Notes: generated by a model not told the origin, from the sequence alone. A stretch of DNA of 32,644 bases from an uncultured Armatimonadota bacterium (GCA_937875395.1 CALNCU010000214.1:1-32644), one strand, 5' to 3'. Shown: positions 24,027 through 32,430, counted from the first letter of the stretch. Made by a program: numbers and translations.

Positions 24027-24196
24027 ATATGTAGATAATTAAGCACCCCGCAATGGCCTGCCCCAGCTCCACCCGCCGCAGAACAGAGCCGCATTTAAGC
24101 TTACAAATCTAGTTTGCCTATTTAATGCATGCTGCAGCTAATCATCCAGCGCCGTTGCCATAGGGCTCTAATTGCAAAAATTTATAATAGTTTTAC

Positions 24197-24224
24197 TTGA
24201 CAATTATTGGCAATATGGTAAAAT
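24197..24224 (+). promoter_or_regulatory. Sigma-70 promoter of the GntR/LacI-type regulator
   Basis: TTGACA (24197-24202), 16-bp spacer, TAAAAT (24219-24224). The spacer contains the near-palindrome TATTG-G-CAATA (24205-24215), a possible operator. Confidence 0.75.
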
Positions 24225-24247
24225 ACCAGTATAAAACATAGCAAATC

Positions 24248-24266
24248 ATACAATTAATGCTTGTAT
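24248..24266 (+). promoter_or_regulatory. Candidate operator in the regulator's leader
   Basis: A perfect inverted repeat ATACAA-N7-TTGTAT, about 17 bp after the predicted transcription start and 34 bp before the start codon. Size and symmetry suit a dimeric GntR- or LacI-type HTH, so autoregulation is plausible. Confidence 0.4.
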
Positions 24267-24299
24267 TTAAAAGAATCAGGCGTTTTAGGGATAAAAGAA

Positions 24300-25376
24300 A
24301 TGAGCGTAATTCAGCAAAAAAATAATTCTCCTAAACAGGGGCTTAAAGGCTATCAGCGGGTAAGGCAGGCTGTAGAAGAATACATACGCACCCACAATTT
24401 ACAGTCCGGCGACCGCATTCCCACAGAGGCAGAACTCTGCCGCAAACTGGGATGGAGCCGCCCCACCATTACGCGGGCGCTAAATGAAATGGCTGAAGAA
24501 GGCGTGCTGGAGCGCATTCAGGGCAGTGGAACATTCCTCACACAACCGGCATCCACCTCCGGCTACTGCATAATAATCAGCACCCCCTGGACGGAAGAGC
24601 CGGGCGGATACACCGGTTCCTTGTTTGCAGGAATCAGGCAGGAAGCGGCAAAACAGGCTCTCAATATTAAATATCATTTAAGCCCAACAGTAGTATCACC
24701 GGATGAAGCGCGGCAGCAGGGGGCGGATGGGGTACTGGTAGTCTCGCCGTGGCTGGGCGCAATTGACTCTATTATGAAGCTGATGGATGCGGGAATTCCC
24801 GTAGTCGGCATGCCGCTTCATACCAGTGCAGAGCATCTTCCCATGGTCTGCACATACAACTACGGCGGAATCTACAGCGCAGTAGATTATCTATACGGCA
24901 TGGGGCATAAACGGATAGCTTATGTTCTGGATTACATGGCAACAAGCGATGTCTGTGAGAGAATTTTGGGTTTTCAAAATGCAATGTCCGCCAACGGTCT
25001 GCAGGTAGACAGGTCGCACCTGCTGGCCGGCGAAACTACAATCAGCCAGGAATACTTTGAATACTGGTTTGAAAACCTGGCAGTCCTGCCCACAGCAATA
25101 CTTTCCAGCATCCGGCTGGTGGTGCCGCTGCTCCGGCTGATGGCAAAAAGGAACCTCAGAATGCCAGAGGATATATCACTCATAGTTACTGATGACCCTA
25201 AACTGGACGATGGGCTGGGATCATCATTTACATGCGTGCATCAGCCGGTATTTGCGCTGGGCCAGCGAGGAATGGAAAAACTTATAGACATAATCTGCGG
25301 CCGTGATTCCGGCAAGCAGGAGGTTATTACTGCCAGGCTGATAAAAAGAGACTCGGTTGTGCCGCCGAGTGCGTGA
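24300..25376 (+). CDS. Chimeric regulator: GntR-type HTH with LacI-type sugar-binding domain
   Basis: A 358-residue regulator (AraR-like architecture). I prefer ATG 24300 over the upstream TTG at 24261, since the latter lies within the candidate operator. Residues 15-82 form a GntR winged helix: VRQAVEEYIRTHNLQSGDRI, PTEAELCRKLGWSRPTITRA, then EGVLERIQGSGTFL. Residues about 88-358 are a LacI-type periplasmic-binding fold with GADGVLVVSPWL, AVDYLYGMGHKRIAYVL, a MPEDISLIVTDD strand and a final LIKRDSVVPPSA tail. It should bind DNA as a dimer and be released or activated by a sugar. It opens the 24-32 kb carbohydrate locus. The last 36 bp of the gene recur downstream at 26099-26134. Confidence 0.92.
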   Translation: MSVIQQKNNSPKQGLKGYQRVRQAVEEYIRTHNLQSGDRIPTEAELCRKLGWSRPTITRALNEMAEEGVLERIQGSGTFLTQPASTSGYCIIISTPWTEEPGGYTGSLFAGIRQEAAKQALNIKYHLSPTVVSPDEARQQGADGVLVVSPWLGAIDSIMKLMDAGIPVVGMPLHTSAEHLPMVCTYNYGGIYSAVDYLYGMGHKRIAYVLDYMATSDVCERILGFQNAMSANGLQVDRSHLLAGETTISQEYFEYWFENLAVLPTAILSSIRLVVPLLRLMAKRNLRMPEDISLIVTDDPKLDDGLGSSFTCVHQPVFALGQRGMEKLIDIICGRDSGKQEVITARLIKRDSVVPPSA

Positions 25377-25423
25377 TCATAGAGTGCACTATATTGCATT
25401 TAACTTGTAACAAGGAGGAAAGG

Positions 25424-26089
25424 ATGTTTAAAGGAAAAAAAGGATTTACATTAATAGAATTATTAGTTGTTATAGCCATAATTGCACTCTTAGCAGCCAT
25501 ACTCTTCCCCGTCTTTGCCAAAGCCAGGGAAAAGGCCAAGCAATCAACATGTCAGAGCAATCTTAAGCAGATAGGTCTGGCCATTCGCATGTATGCAGAG
25601 GATTATGATGACGGCATGCCCCCATGCCGCAATGCTACTTCTAGTAAATACTGGCCTGATTACATAGGCACCTACGTTCAGGCAAAGTCTGTATCTAAAA
25701 TCTTTATTTGTCCTGCTGGTGATCCTAAAAAATACTGGCAGACTTATGGCGCTGTCAACACAGGTAATTACTTTAATTACTCTTACATCCATATCGGCGA
25801 CATGGACCCAGCCTATCTGGCAAGCTATCCTGTCAGAAGATTAAATCAGTGCCAGTATCCAGATAAACAAGCCATAATAATTGATGGAAAAAGTCTTGCT
25901 TTTTTTGGAGACCTATGGTCATGGAATGGAGCCGGCCCATTTAGCAGGTATGCCGATATAGCAAGACATAACGGTGGCATTAACGCTCTCTTTGCTGACG
26001 GGCATGTGATATGGGACAATGTTGTAGGCAAAAGTGATGTTTACATATCTCAAACATACTGGTTTAGCAACTCGCGCTGGCCGCTTTAA
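25424..26089 (+). CDS. Pseudopilin-like protein (prepilin N-terminus, DUF1559-type), copy 1
   Basis: A 221-residue protein. ATG 25424 behind AAGGAGGAA; the frame upstream of this is the end of the regulator gene. The N-terminus is a class III prepilin signal: short basic leader, cleavage at Gly7-Phe8, then FTLIELLVVIAIIALLAAIL with Glu at position 5 of the mature protein. It should be processed by PilD and inserted in the inner membrane or a pseudopilus. FPVFAKAREKAKQSTCQSNL follows, then a globular domain with paired Cys (ICPAGDPKKYW), Tyr/Asn-rich strands (NYFNYSYIHIG) and the conserved end HNGGINALFADGHV. These features match the DUF1559/H-x-DG pseudopilins expanded in Armatimonadota and Planctomycetota, whose function is not established. 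Confidence 0.9.
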   Translation: MFKGKKGFTLIELLVVIAIIALLAAILFPVFAKAREKAKQSTCQSNLKQIGLAIRMYAEDYDDGMPPCRNATSSKYWPDYIGTYVQAKSVSKIFICPAGDPKKYWQTYGAVNTGNYFNYSYIHIGDMDPAYLASYPVRRLNQCQYPDKQAIIIDGKSLAFFGDLWSWNGAGPFSRYADIARHNGGINALFADGHVIWDNVVGKSDVYISQTYWFSNSRWPL

Positions 26090-26098
26090 TCTTTCACA

Positions 26099-26134
26099 AT
26101 AAAAAGAGATTCGGTTGCACCGCCAAGCACATAA
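26099..26134 (+). pseudogene. Relic of the 3' end of a second regulator gene
   Basis: In-frame translation gives IKRDSVAPPST and a TAA stop, nearly the same as the last 11 residues of the regulator at 24300-25376 (IKRDSVVPPSA). The bases differ at five or six positions over 36. Upstream similarity stops abruptly. It marks the left edge of a tandem duplication that includes the pseudopilin gene. Confidence 0.8.
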
Positions 26135-26174
26135 TTGCGCTCTGCAGTATTTACCTATACTAACGGAGGAAAGG

Positions 26175-26849
26175 ATGTTTAAGAACAGGCTAGGATTCAC
26201 ACTCATAGAGCTGCTCGTAGTTATAACTATAATTGCAATTTTGGCGGCCATACTCTTCCCCGTCTTTGCCAAAGCCAGGGAAAAGGCCAAGCAATCAACA
26301 TGCCAGAGTAATCTTAAGCAGATAGGGCTGGCCATGATACAGTATGCACAGGATTATGATGATTTTTTATCCCCGTCTAGAGATTATGACGGCGGCATTT
26401 TTTGGCCGGACTATATAGCATCCTATGTTCAAAAGAAAGCCGTATCAAAGGTCTTTATATGCCCTGCAGGAGATCCGGCAAAATATAAGCGGACCTGGGG
26501 TCAAACCGGTACAGATAATTACTTCAATTATTCTTACTTCAATATTTGCGATGGTAGCGCCATTAATGCTTACCCCCCCAGAAGGATTACCCAATGCGTA
26601 TATCCGGACAAGCATGCTTTGGTAATTGATGGCAAAGGCATATATTTTGCTGATATATGGAATAGGGCTAATCTATTATCCAAAGCCGATACAAGGCACA
26701 ATGACGGAGCTAATACCCTTTTTGTTGACGGGCATGTAAAGTGGATGGATGTTCAACATATGAGTGATGATGATGCATATGCAACTTACGGGGTTTATAA
26801 TGGCATAAGGAAAGATGCCTGTGCGGCTGCTTCCTGGCCGTCACGTTAA
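26175..26849 (+). CDS. Pseudopilin-like protein (prepilin N-terminus, DUF1559-type), copy 2
   Basis: A 224-residue paralogue of the preceding protein; ATG 26175 behind GGAGGAA. Prepilin cleavage is expected at Gly7-Phe8, followed by FTLIELLVVITIIAILAAIL. The domain order is the same: CQSNLKQIGLA, a DYDD turn, WPDYIASYVQKKAVSKVFIC, PAGDPAKY, NYFNYSYFNI, YPDKHALVIDGKGI and HNDGANTLFVDGHVKW. The two proteins share most core residues but differ in loops, so they may be subunits with separate roles. Gene and upstream region arose by tandem duplication (unit about 758 bp). An 86-bp block inside the coding region is nearly identical between copies. Confidence 0.9.
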   Translation: MFKNRLGFTLIELLVVITIIAILAAILFPVFAKAREKAKQSTCQSNLKQIGLAMIQYAQDYDDFLSPSRDYDGGIFWPDYIASYVQKKAVSKVFICPAGDPAKYKRTWGQTGTDNYFNYSYFNICDGSAINAYPPRRITQCVYPDKHALVIDGKGIYFADIWNRANLLSKADTRHNDGANTLFVDGHVKWMDVQHMSDDDAYATYGVYNGIRKDACAAASWPSR

Positions 26850-26887
26850 GCCGTTTGCAAGGCAAGTTCAATTATCTAAGTTCATTG

Positions 26888-26893
26888 TATAAA
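26888..26893 (+). promoter_or_regulatory. Weak -10-like site in the 136-bp gap before the next gene
   Basis: TATAAA with a poor -35 (GTTCAA, 16-bp spacer). Nothing else is recognised in 26850-26985, so the downstream genes may use this or read-through. Confidence 0.2.
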
Positions 26894-26985
26894 TGCAGCA
26901 ATCGGGCATCAATTTGCCAATGCATCCAGGCTGCAGATTACAGCATCAAACAACAGAAACAGGGAAGCATAAAGGAGGAGACATC

Positions 26986-27696
26986 ATGAAAAAATGTTTC
27001 TTGGGGGTATTGCTGGCGCTTTGTTTTGCAATACCAGCTATTGCGGAGGAGATTACTCTGCCAAAGGATATCACAGTAGGAAAGTACATAGCGCACGTAG
27101 GAGCAGGCGGCACAGTCTCTATAGACAGCAACGGGTACAGGCTGCTGGAGACGATGCCTGTCACTTTTTACACCATTATTGATAGGCAATGGGGCCTGGT
27201 ATACGGTGGTGCGGCAAGTATGTCGGCGGTTATGGAGAAGGATGCCGATGGCAGAACAGTTGTGACTTTTACAGGAAAAAAGCCCGGCGCAATTAATTTT
27301 ACAGAGAAAATAACGTTTGGCACAGGTGAAGTAGAGATAATCTACGACTATGAAATTCTGAAAAAGATTCCCAATATGAATTGCGACATGACTATAAAAC
27401 TCCCGGAAATCGCATATGCAGGGGCCGATTATAAAGCCGTAGAAAGAGGAGGCGCCAAAACGGGGAAGCTTCCGGCAGATAAGCCGAAATCAACCGTCTT
27501 GAGGTATGATGATTGGAATTACCTGCGAAACCTTCAGATAGAAAGCAAGGCCGGGCCTGTTAACTTTGCGCTATCTAATCACAACTGGAGCCTAAGCGAC
27601 AGCCGTTCTGATAATCGTCTAAAATCCTACTGTCTATGGGCTATATGCCCGACTTCAGTTGGAAATAAAACACTAAAGATAAACCTGAAACTATAG
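26986..27696 (+). CDS. Secreted protein of unknown function, predicted beta-rich
   Basis: A 236-residue protein; ATG 26986 behind AAAGGAGGAG. Residues 1-20 are a clear Sec signal peptide ending AIA-E. The mature part alternates short strand-like stretches with turns (GKYIAHVGAGGTVSIDSNGY, TVVTFTGKKPGAINFTEKI, GEVEIIYDYEIL, MNCDMTIKLPEI) and ends KTLKINLKL, suggesting a single beta-sandwich. I see no catalytic motif and do not recognise a family. It lies between the pseudopilin pair and the large glycosidase-like lipoprotein, so a glycan-binding or accessory role is a reasonable guess. After its TAG stop the same frame stays open into the next gene, which I take as chance. Confidence 0.7.
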   Translation: MKKCFLGVLLALCFAIPAIAEEITLPKDITVGKYIAHVGAGGTVSIDSNGYRLLETMPVTFYTIIDRQWGLVYGGAASMSAVMEKDADGRTVVTFTGKKPGAINFTEKITFGTGEVEIIYDYEILKKIPNMNCDMTIKLPEIAYAGADYKAVERGGAKTGKLPADKPKSTVLRYDDWNYLRNLQIESKAGPVNFALSNHNWSLSDSRSDNRLKSYCLWAICPTSVGNKTLKINLKL

Positions 27697-27792
27697 CTAA
27701 AGGAGGAGCGAAGGTTTAGTTGGCAAAGTAGCCGTCCTGCTCATTGCAGCCGGATAATAATGTTTCTAAACAGAAGGGGTAAGGAGGTACGA

Positions 27793-30700
27793 ATGAAGAA
27801 AATTTGGCTGGTAGTACTAATGTTGGCTTACGTTATCCTTGGGTGTTCAAGTGCTGCAATATCCAGCGATAACGGCCTTGTTGCATCCTACAAATTCCAT
27901 GAATCCAATGGAATAGATGGAAAGACCGTAAGTGATCTTTCCGGTAACGAAAACAACGGCACAATTGCAGGAAATGTAGATTGGCAGCCGTTTGGGGATT
28001 ACAAGGTTCTCAAGATGAATGGAGTGGATAACGTTTCCTTTGGAAAGAGCGAGAAGCTGGACATCAGCGGCAAGAGCCTTGCATTTGAGGTATGGTTTAC
28101 ATCAGGCAAAAGCGATCAGTCCGTGCCTATCTTATGCAAGTTTGATACTAACTGGAAGACCTTATACCGCGGGTGGGGCCTGTATCAGGAAAAGGATGGC
28201 CGCCTTAGAGTATGGCTTGGTCTTAACAAGACCGGCAATGATGCAAAGGCTTACGACACAAAACGGGGTATCATCCAGGCAGGGGTGCCGTACCATGTAA
28301 TTGTAACATACGACGGAGAATTTGTATGCATATACGTCAACGGTCAACCCATGGCAAAGGTCCCGGAGAGCAGGGAGATAGCTCCCAATCCCAGCTTTCC
28401 GCTTTTAATGCAGAGGAGCGGTTATGTTGGCTCAAGAGGCCAATGGGCGGTGGATAAAATAAAGGTATACAACCGCGCCTTAACCTCAGATGAGATAATC
28501 AAGAGCTTTGAAGAAGACAAGAAGCAGGGAGTATACAACATCGGTTCCACGGATGCCATTCGCGGAAGCGGCTCCCGAAACCTGCTCATAAACAGCACTT
28601 TCACCCACTGTTCCAACCCCGGCATCCCGGACTGGTGGGGCACGGCGCTTGCCAAGGACATAGAAAAATGGGATGGGTGCTACGGCATAGATGATAACGC
28701 AACTCCGCCGCTTGATGGAGTAAAGTGCCTGCGCATCGTAAATCCCATTGATAAATTCTGGTTCACATCGACATTTACGCAATTGCCGGCCAGACAATAC
28801 TATACATTTTCAATTTATCTTAAATCCAGCGAGCCAGAGATGCCTGTATCACTTGGCGGGTTTGCAGGCAAAAAGGTAATGGTTACCCGGGAATGGCAGC
28901 GCTATACGGCATCCGGCCTTTGCGTTGACCCCTGGGGGGCAGATATCATGCGGTGTGTAGATATAACCATGGAGGGCAAAGGCACATTGTGGGCAGCCGC
29001 TCCCCAGCTGGAATACGGCAAGGAGGCCACCCCGTACAAGCCTTCCGATCAGGATATTCTCACATTCAGCAGGAGTAACTCAGCTGCACCGCTTTCCACC
29101 AAAGTTGATGAAGCCGGACTTGGCCTTGTTATAAGCGGGCAATCATATCCCACCATAAGCGCAGCCAGGCTTTCAAAGACTCCCGTTATTAACGGCAACA
29201 TGGATGAATGGGATGCGGTCCCTGTGCTTAAAGATTTCAAGGTATCATCCGGCAGCCGGGCTGCCGTCCCCACGGAAGCAAAAGTAGCCTATGACGATAA
29301 ATATCTGTATATAGGATTTAAGTGTCCGGAGCCGGCCGCAGATAAGATAATCACCAAGTGCAAGGATAGCAGGGGTTATATATTCAACGATGATTCCATA
29401 GAAATCTTCCTATCCACCACCCCGGATTCCTCGGACGGATATATACAGCTTGCCGGAAACACCGCCGGGATATTGTGGGCCAAAGATATAGAAGGTGAGC
29501 AGTGCCGCTATGCAGCCAGGGTGGGAAAGGGCGAATGGACGGCAGAGATTGCAATACCGTTCTCCCAACTGGCAAAGCGGAATATAAAACTGCCCTGGAG
29601 ACTCAATCTGTGCCGCAACCGGTTCGCCGGACTCCCAGCCCCGGAATACAGCATGTGGTCATGTACAGGTAGTACCTACCATATGCCTCCAAAGTTCGGC
29701 TATCTGGCGGGGATAGACACGGGCAGCATACCGTACTTCTCCTGGTCGGTAAATGACATAAAGCTTGTAGCGGAGCCGGAAGGCGATATCTCCCTTACCT
29801 GCAAGATAGGCGGAAAAGCAGCCGCACTTAAAAAAATCAGCGCAGAAGCAGAAATCCGAACCCCCGACGGGCAAAAGTTTACAGGGGCGTATACCCAAGC
29901 AATAAGGAACGGCATACCGGTTAAGCTGGCCGCCGGGATTCAGCAAGCATACACTATAGGTAAATACAAAGTAAGCATCAACCTTATAGATAAAGAGACA
30001 AAAGGAATAATCGCATCATTTAACAATGAAATAAGCGATGCATCCATATCGTCCCCGCTTCATATGCTTACCCGGTACTCCTATTATATAAAAGATGCAA
30101 ACGCTCCGTTCCGTCTTGCATGGGGACTGGATACGCCCGTAAAGCTGGATATAGAGGCGTCAGATTCCGCGGGCAAAATATACAAACCATTCAAAGGCAC
30201 CGTAGATGCAGGCGCCTTTGAAACAAAAGAGATTCAGATACCCCTGGACAAGCTGCCACAAGGTAATTACAAGGTAGTTGCCTATGCCTTAACCGGCGGC
30301 AAAAGAATAGAAGTGGCAAGTGAATCCCTGGCAAAACTGCCGCCCGGCCCTGTGGATGTGCGCACGGATAAGTTCTTGCGGCTGGTCTGCATAGACGGAA
30401 AGCCTACCATGCTTCACGGCCAGTATTTTCCTCTTATAGTGTCATGGAAAGGTACCGCCTACAATGGCGTATGGAAACTGGCAGATGTAAGGTTGCATGG
30501 CTTCAACACCATAACCGTTCCGGGTCTGCCTTACGCAAAAATAGATGAAAACTCACAAAAGTTTGAAAGCTTTCTGAATGAGTGCCGAAAACAGAATTTA
30601 AAAGTGATAATTGAGATACCACGCCAGGCCAAAGCCGGGGGTTTTGAGAGCTTTAAGAATAACATGCTGTCATATATCGGCAAATTCAAGAATCATCCGG

Positions 30701-31452
30701 CAGTCATCGGATGGTTCATGGTGGATGAGCCAGACGGCTGGTGGAAAACCAAATACAAGGAAGAAGATATGTTGAAGCTGTATAAAGCAGTAAAGGCAGA
30801 AGATCCCTACAGGCTTACAATGTATAACTGGATGTTCTGGCCGCCGGTAGGCACTCTTGACAGCAGCGATGTAGCTTCCCTTGACAGATACCCAATGCGG
30901 TATTCCACGCTACAGTTCTACCCCGGCGTAGTTTCAGATGTAGTGTCAGCCATGAACCGTGATGCAGCCCCAAGCGGCAAACCTGCCATGTATTACATGC
31001 AGCAGCGCGGATACTGGGATTTGTCACGCGAACCATCGGTTCAGGAACAGAAGTGGACTGTCTACGCCTCGTTCATTCTTGGCACCCGCATGCTCTATCA
31101 CTTTGAATATAAGCCCATGTCAACAGCATTGTGGGCGGCAGAAAAAGCTTTGACCGGCGAACTGGAGACAGTATTTGAGCGCACAGTATCCCCCGGCGCA
31201 CGCCAAGTAGCGCAAAAGACAGCAGGGGACTTCATGTACTCGCTGTGGAAGACGGGCAAGGGGTACATGCTGGTGTTTGCAAACAGCGGAGATAAGCCGG
31301 CAGCCAGCACTATTCAACTTGTAGACCTGCCGGAAAGAATCACAATAAGTAAATGCAAGCCGCTTGCAGGTTCAGGAAAGGTATCCGTAGAGAAGGGCGA
31401 CATCAAAGTCTCACTGGACGGGCTGGACTGCGGCGCATACATACTGGAATAG
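27793..31452 (+). CDS. Large multidomain lipoprotein with a glycosidase-like TIM barrel
   Basis: A 1219-residue exported protein; ATG 27793 behind AAGGAGGT. The N-terminus is a probable lipoprotein signal (VILGC, Cys18). Domains, by eye: a LamG jelly-roll about 25-240 (NGLVASYKFHES, LAFEVWFTSG, VIVTYDGEFVCIYVNGQPMA); a CBM4/9-like jelly-roll about 255-415 (LLINSTFTHCSNPGIPDWWG); a CBM9/DOMON-like domain about 455-640 (VINGNMDEWDAVPVLKDF, DDKYLYIGFKCPEP, NDDSIEIFLS, WTAEIAIPFSQL); Ig-like strands to about 850; then a TIM-barrel glycosidase-like domain about 860-1140 with VIGWFMVDEPDGWW, whose Glu979 is a candidate acid/base; finally a small beta domain. The GH family cannot be named from sequence alone. 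GH130 follows 23 bp downstream, suggesting release of mannosides or related glycans at the cell surface. Confidence 0.82.
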   Translation: MKKIWLVVLMLAYVILGCSSAAISSDNGLVASYKFHESNGIDGKTVSDLSGNENNGTIAGNVDWQPFGDYKVLKMNGVDNVSFGKSEKLDISGKSLAFEVWFTSGKSDQSVPILCKFDTNWKTLYRGWGLYQEKDGRLRVWLGLNKTGNDAKAYDTKRGIIQAGVPYHVIVTYDGEFVCIYVNGQPMAKVPESREIAPNPSFPLLMQRSGYVGSRGQWAVDKIKVYNRALTSDEIIKSFEEDKKQGVYNIGSTDAIRGSGSRNLLINSTFTHCSNPGIPDWWGTALAKDIEKWDGCYGIDDNATPPLDGVKCLRIVNPIDKFWFTSTFTQLPARQYYTFSIYLKSSEPEMPVSLGGFAGKKVMVTREWQRYTASGLCVDPWGADIMRCVDITMEGKGTLWAAAPQLEYGKEATPYKPSDQDILTFSRSNSAAPLSTKVDEAGLGLVISGQSYPTISAARLSKTPVINGNMDEWDAVPVLKDFKVSSGSRAAVPTEAKVAYDDKYLYIGFKCPEPAADKIITKCKDSRGYIFNDDSIEIFLSTTPDSSDGYIQLAGNTAGILWAKDIEGEQCRYAARVGKGEWTAEIAIPFSQLAKRNIKLPWRLNLCRNRFAGLPAPEYSMWSCTGSTYHMPPKFGYLAGIDTGSIPYFSWSVNDIKLVAEPEGDISLTCKIGGKAAALKKISAEAEIRTPDGQKFTGAYTQAIRNGIPVKLAAGIQQAYTIGKYKVSINLIDKETKGIIASFNNEISDASISSPLHMLTRYSYYIKDANAPFRLAWGLDTPVKLDIEASDSAGKIYKPFKGTVDAGAFETKEIQIPLDKLPQGNYKVVAYALTGGKRIEVASESLAKLPPGPVDVRTDKFLRLVCIDGKPTMLHGQYFPLIVSWKGTAYNGVWKLADVRLHGFNTITVPGLPYAKIDENSQKFESFLNECRKQNLKVIIEIPRQAKAGGFESFKNNMLSYIGKFKNHPAVIGWFMVDEPDGWWKTKYKEEDMLKLYKAVKAEDPYRLTMYNWMFWPPVGTLDSSDVASLDRYPMRYSTLQFYPGVVSDVVSAMNRDAAPSGKPAMYYMQQRGYWDLSREPSVQEQKWTVYASFILGTRMLYHFEYKPMSTALWAAEKALTGELETVFERTVSPGARQVAQKTAGDFMYSLWKTGKGYMLVFANSGDKPAASTIQLVDLPERITISKCKPLAGSGKVSVEKGDIKVSLDGLDCGAYILE

Positions 31453-31475
31453 AAAATACTAATGAGGATCAGTAA

Positions 31476-32387
31476 ATGAAAGAGATATTCACCCGGCATT
31501 CGGGAAACCCAATTATTACAACAGATGATATACCGGGCGGGTGCCGCTCTGTCTTTAACCCTGGGGCGGTATTCTTTAACGGCAAGTACATTCTTATGAT
31601 GACTGTACGCAGCATGGACAACCTCCCCAAACTATGGGTGGCAACAAGCTGCGACGGCATTAATTTTAAGGCGGAAGACCACCCCGTAGACCTGCCAAAA
31701 GATGAGCGATACAGCAAATACGAATTCTGCAACTACGACCCGCGCATAACCAAAATAGACGGCGAATACTATGTAACCTACGCCATCTCCGGTTTTTTTG
31801 GATGCCGGATAGGGATACTAAAAACGGCAGACTTCCAAAAGTTTGAGCGTGTATCCTTTGTGCATGAGGTAGGGAATCACAACGTAGTACTCTTCCCGGA
31901 GAAGATAAGGGGAATGTATGCCTGCCTTGATCGTCCGCAGCATGGATCAATCATGAATATGTGGGTCTCATACTCGCCGGATCTAATACACTGGGGTGAG
32001 AGCGATGCAGTTATAATATCCAGAGAAGGGTTCTGGGACGGCGGTAAGATAGGCGCCGGCATTCCCCCAATAAAGACTCCAAAGGGGTGGCTGGAGATTT
32101 ACCACGGCGTACGCGAAAGCGGCGGCAGCCCCATGTACCAGCTTGGATGCATCTTGATGGATTTAGAAGACCCCTCAAAGGTAATTGCTCGCGGGCGATA
32201 CCCCATACTGTACCCCAAAGAGACGCATGAGCTGACGGGCTTCATCCCAAACGTTGTCTTTACAGCCGGCGCCATCCTGGAAGAGAAAACAGGAAAACTC
32301 AAGCTGTATTATGGAGCATGCGACCAGTGCATATGCCTTGCTACAGCAAAACTGGACGATATAATAGAAGCTTGCTATCAAGAGTAG
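31476..32387 (+). CDS. GH130 family glycoside phosphorylase or hydrolase
   Basis: A 303-residue five-bladed beta-propeller enzyme of the GH130 type, whose known members phosphorolyse or hydrolyse beta-mannosides. GAGGA lies seven bases before ATG 31476. Key features: RHSGNPIIT start, FNPGAVFFNGKYILMMTVRS, the DPR motif with general-acid Asp88 (NYDPRITKIDGEYYVTYA), NHNVVLFPEKIRGMYACLDRP, WDGGKIGAGIPPIKT, EIYHGV, and the late VVFTAGAI and YYGACDQCICLATA strands. The residue before Asp88 is Tyr where characterised members usually have Glu, and NHN replaces DKD; this may reflect subfamily. No signal peptide, so cytoplasmic. Follows the glycosidase-like lipoprotein gene by 23 bp, so probably one operon. 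Confidence 0.9.
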   Translation: MKEIFTRHSGNPIITTDDIPGGCRSVFNPGAVFFNGKYILMMTVRSMDNLPKLWVATSCDGINFKAEDHPVDLPKDERYSKYEFCNYDPRITKIDGEYYVTYAISGFFGCRIGILKTADFQKFERVSFVHEVGNHNVVLFPEKIRGMYACLDRPQHGSIMNMWVSYSPDLIHWGESDAVIISREGFWDGGKIGAGIPPIKTPKGWLEIYHGVRESGGSPMYQLGCILMDLEDPSKVIARGRYPILYPKETHELTGFIPNVVFTAGAILEEKTGKLKLYYGACDQCICLATAKLDDIIEACYQE

Positions 32388-32406
32388 GCTCTAAACCATC
32401 CTTCCC

Positions 32407-32430
32407 CGGGAGGGCCTGGCGGCCCTCCCG
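32407..32430 (+). terminator. Strong GC hairpin after the GH130 gene
   Basis: CGGGAGGGCC and GGCCCTCCCG form a perfect 10-bp stem with the loop TGGC. Only a weak pyrimidine tail follows (CACTCATTTC), so it may terminate poorly but should protect the 3' end. Confidence 0.6.

Noticed and set aside
23894..24094. Minus-strand reading frame with AEP/SATE-like peptides, also seen at 18590-18880 and 32434-32631
   Set aside because: The shared peptide (GSGAFGSATE-like) is only the translation of the palindromic repeats; no SD and no other similarity.
27697..27792. Stop-codon read-through joining the secreted protein to the large lipoprotein
   Set aside because: The frame is open after the TAG, but the second gene has its own strong SD and a complete signal peptide; the open stretch is short enough to be chance.
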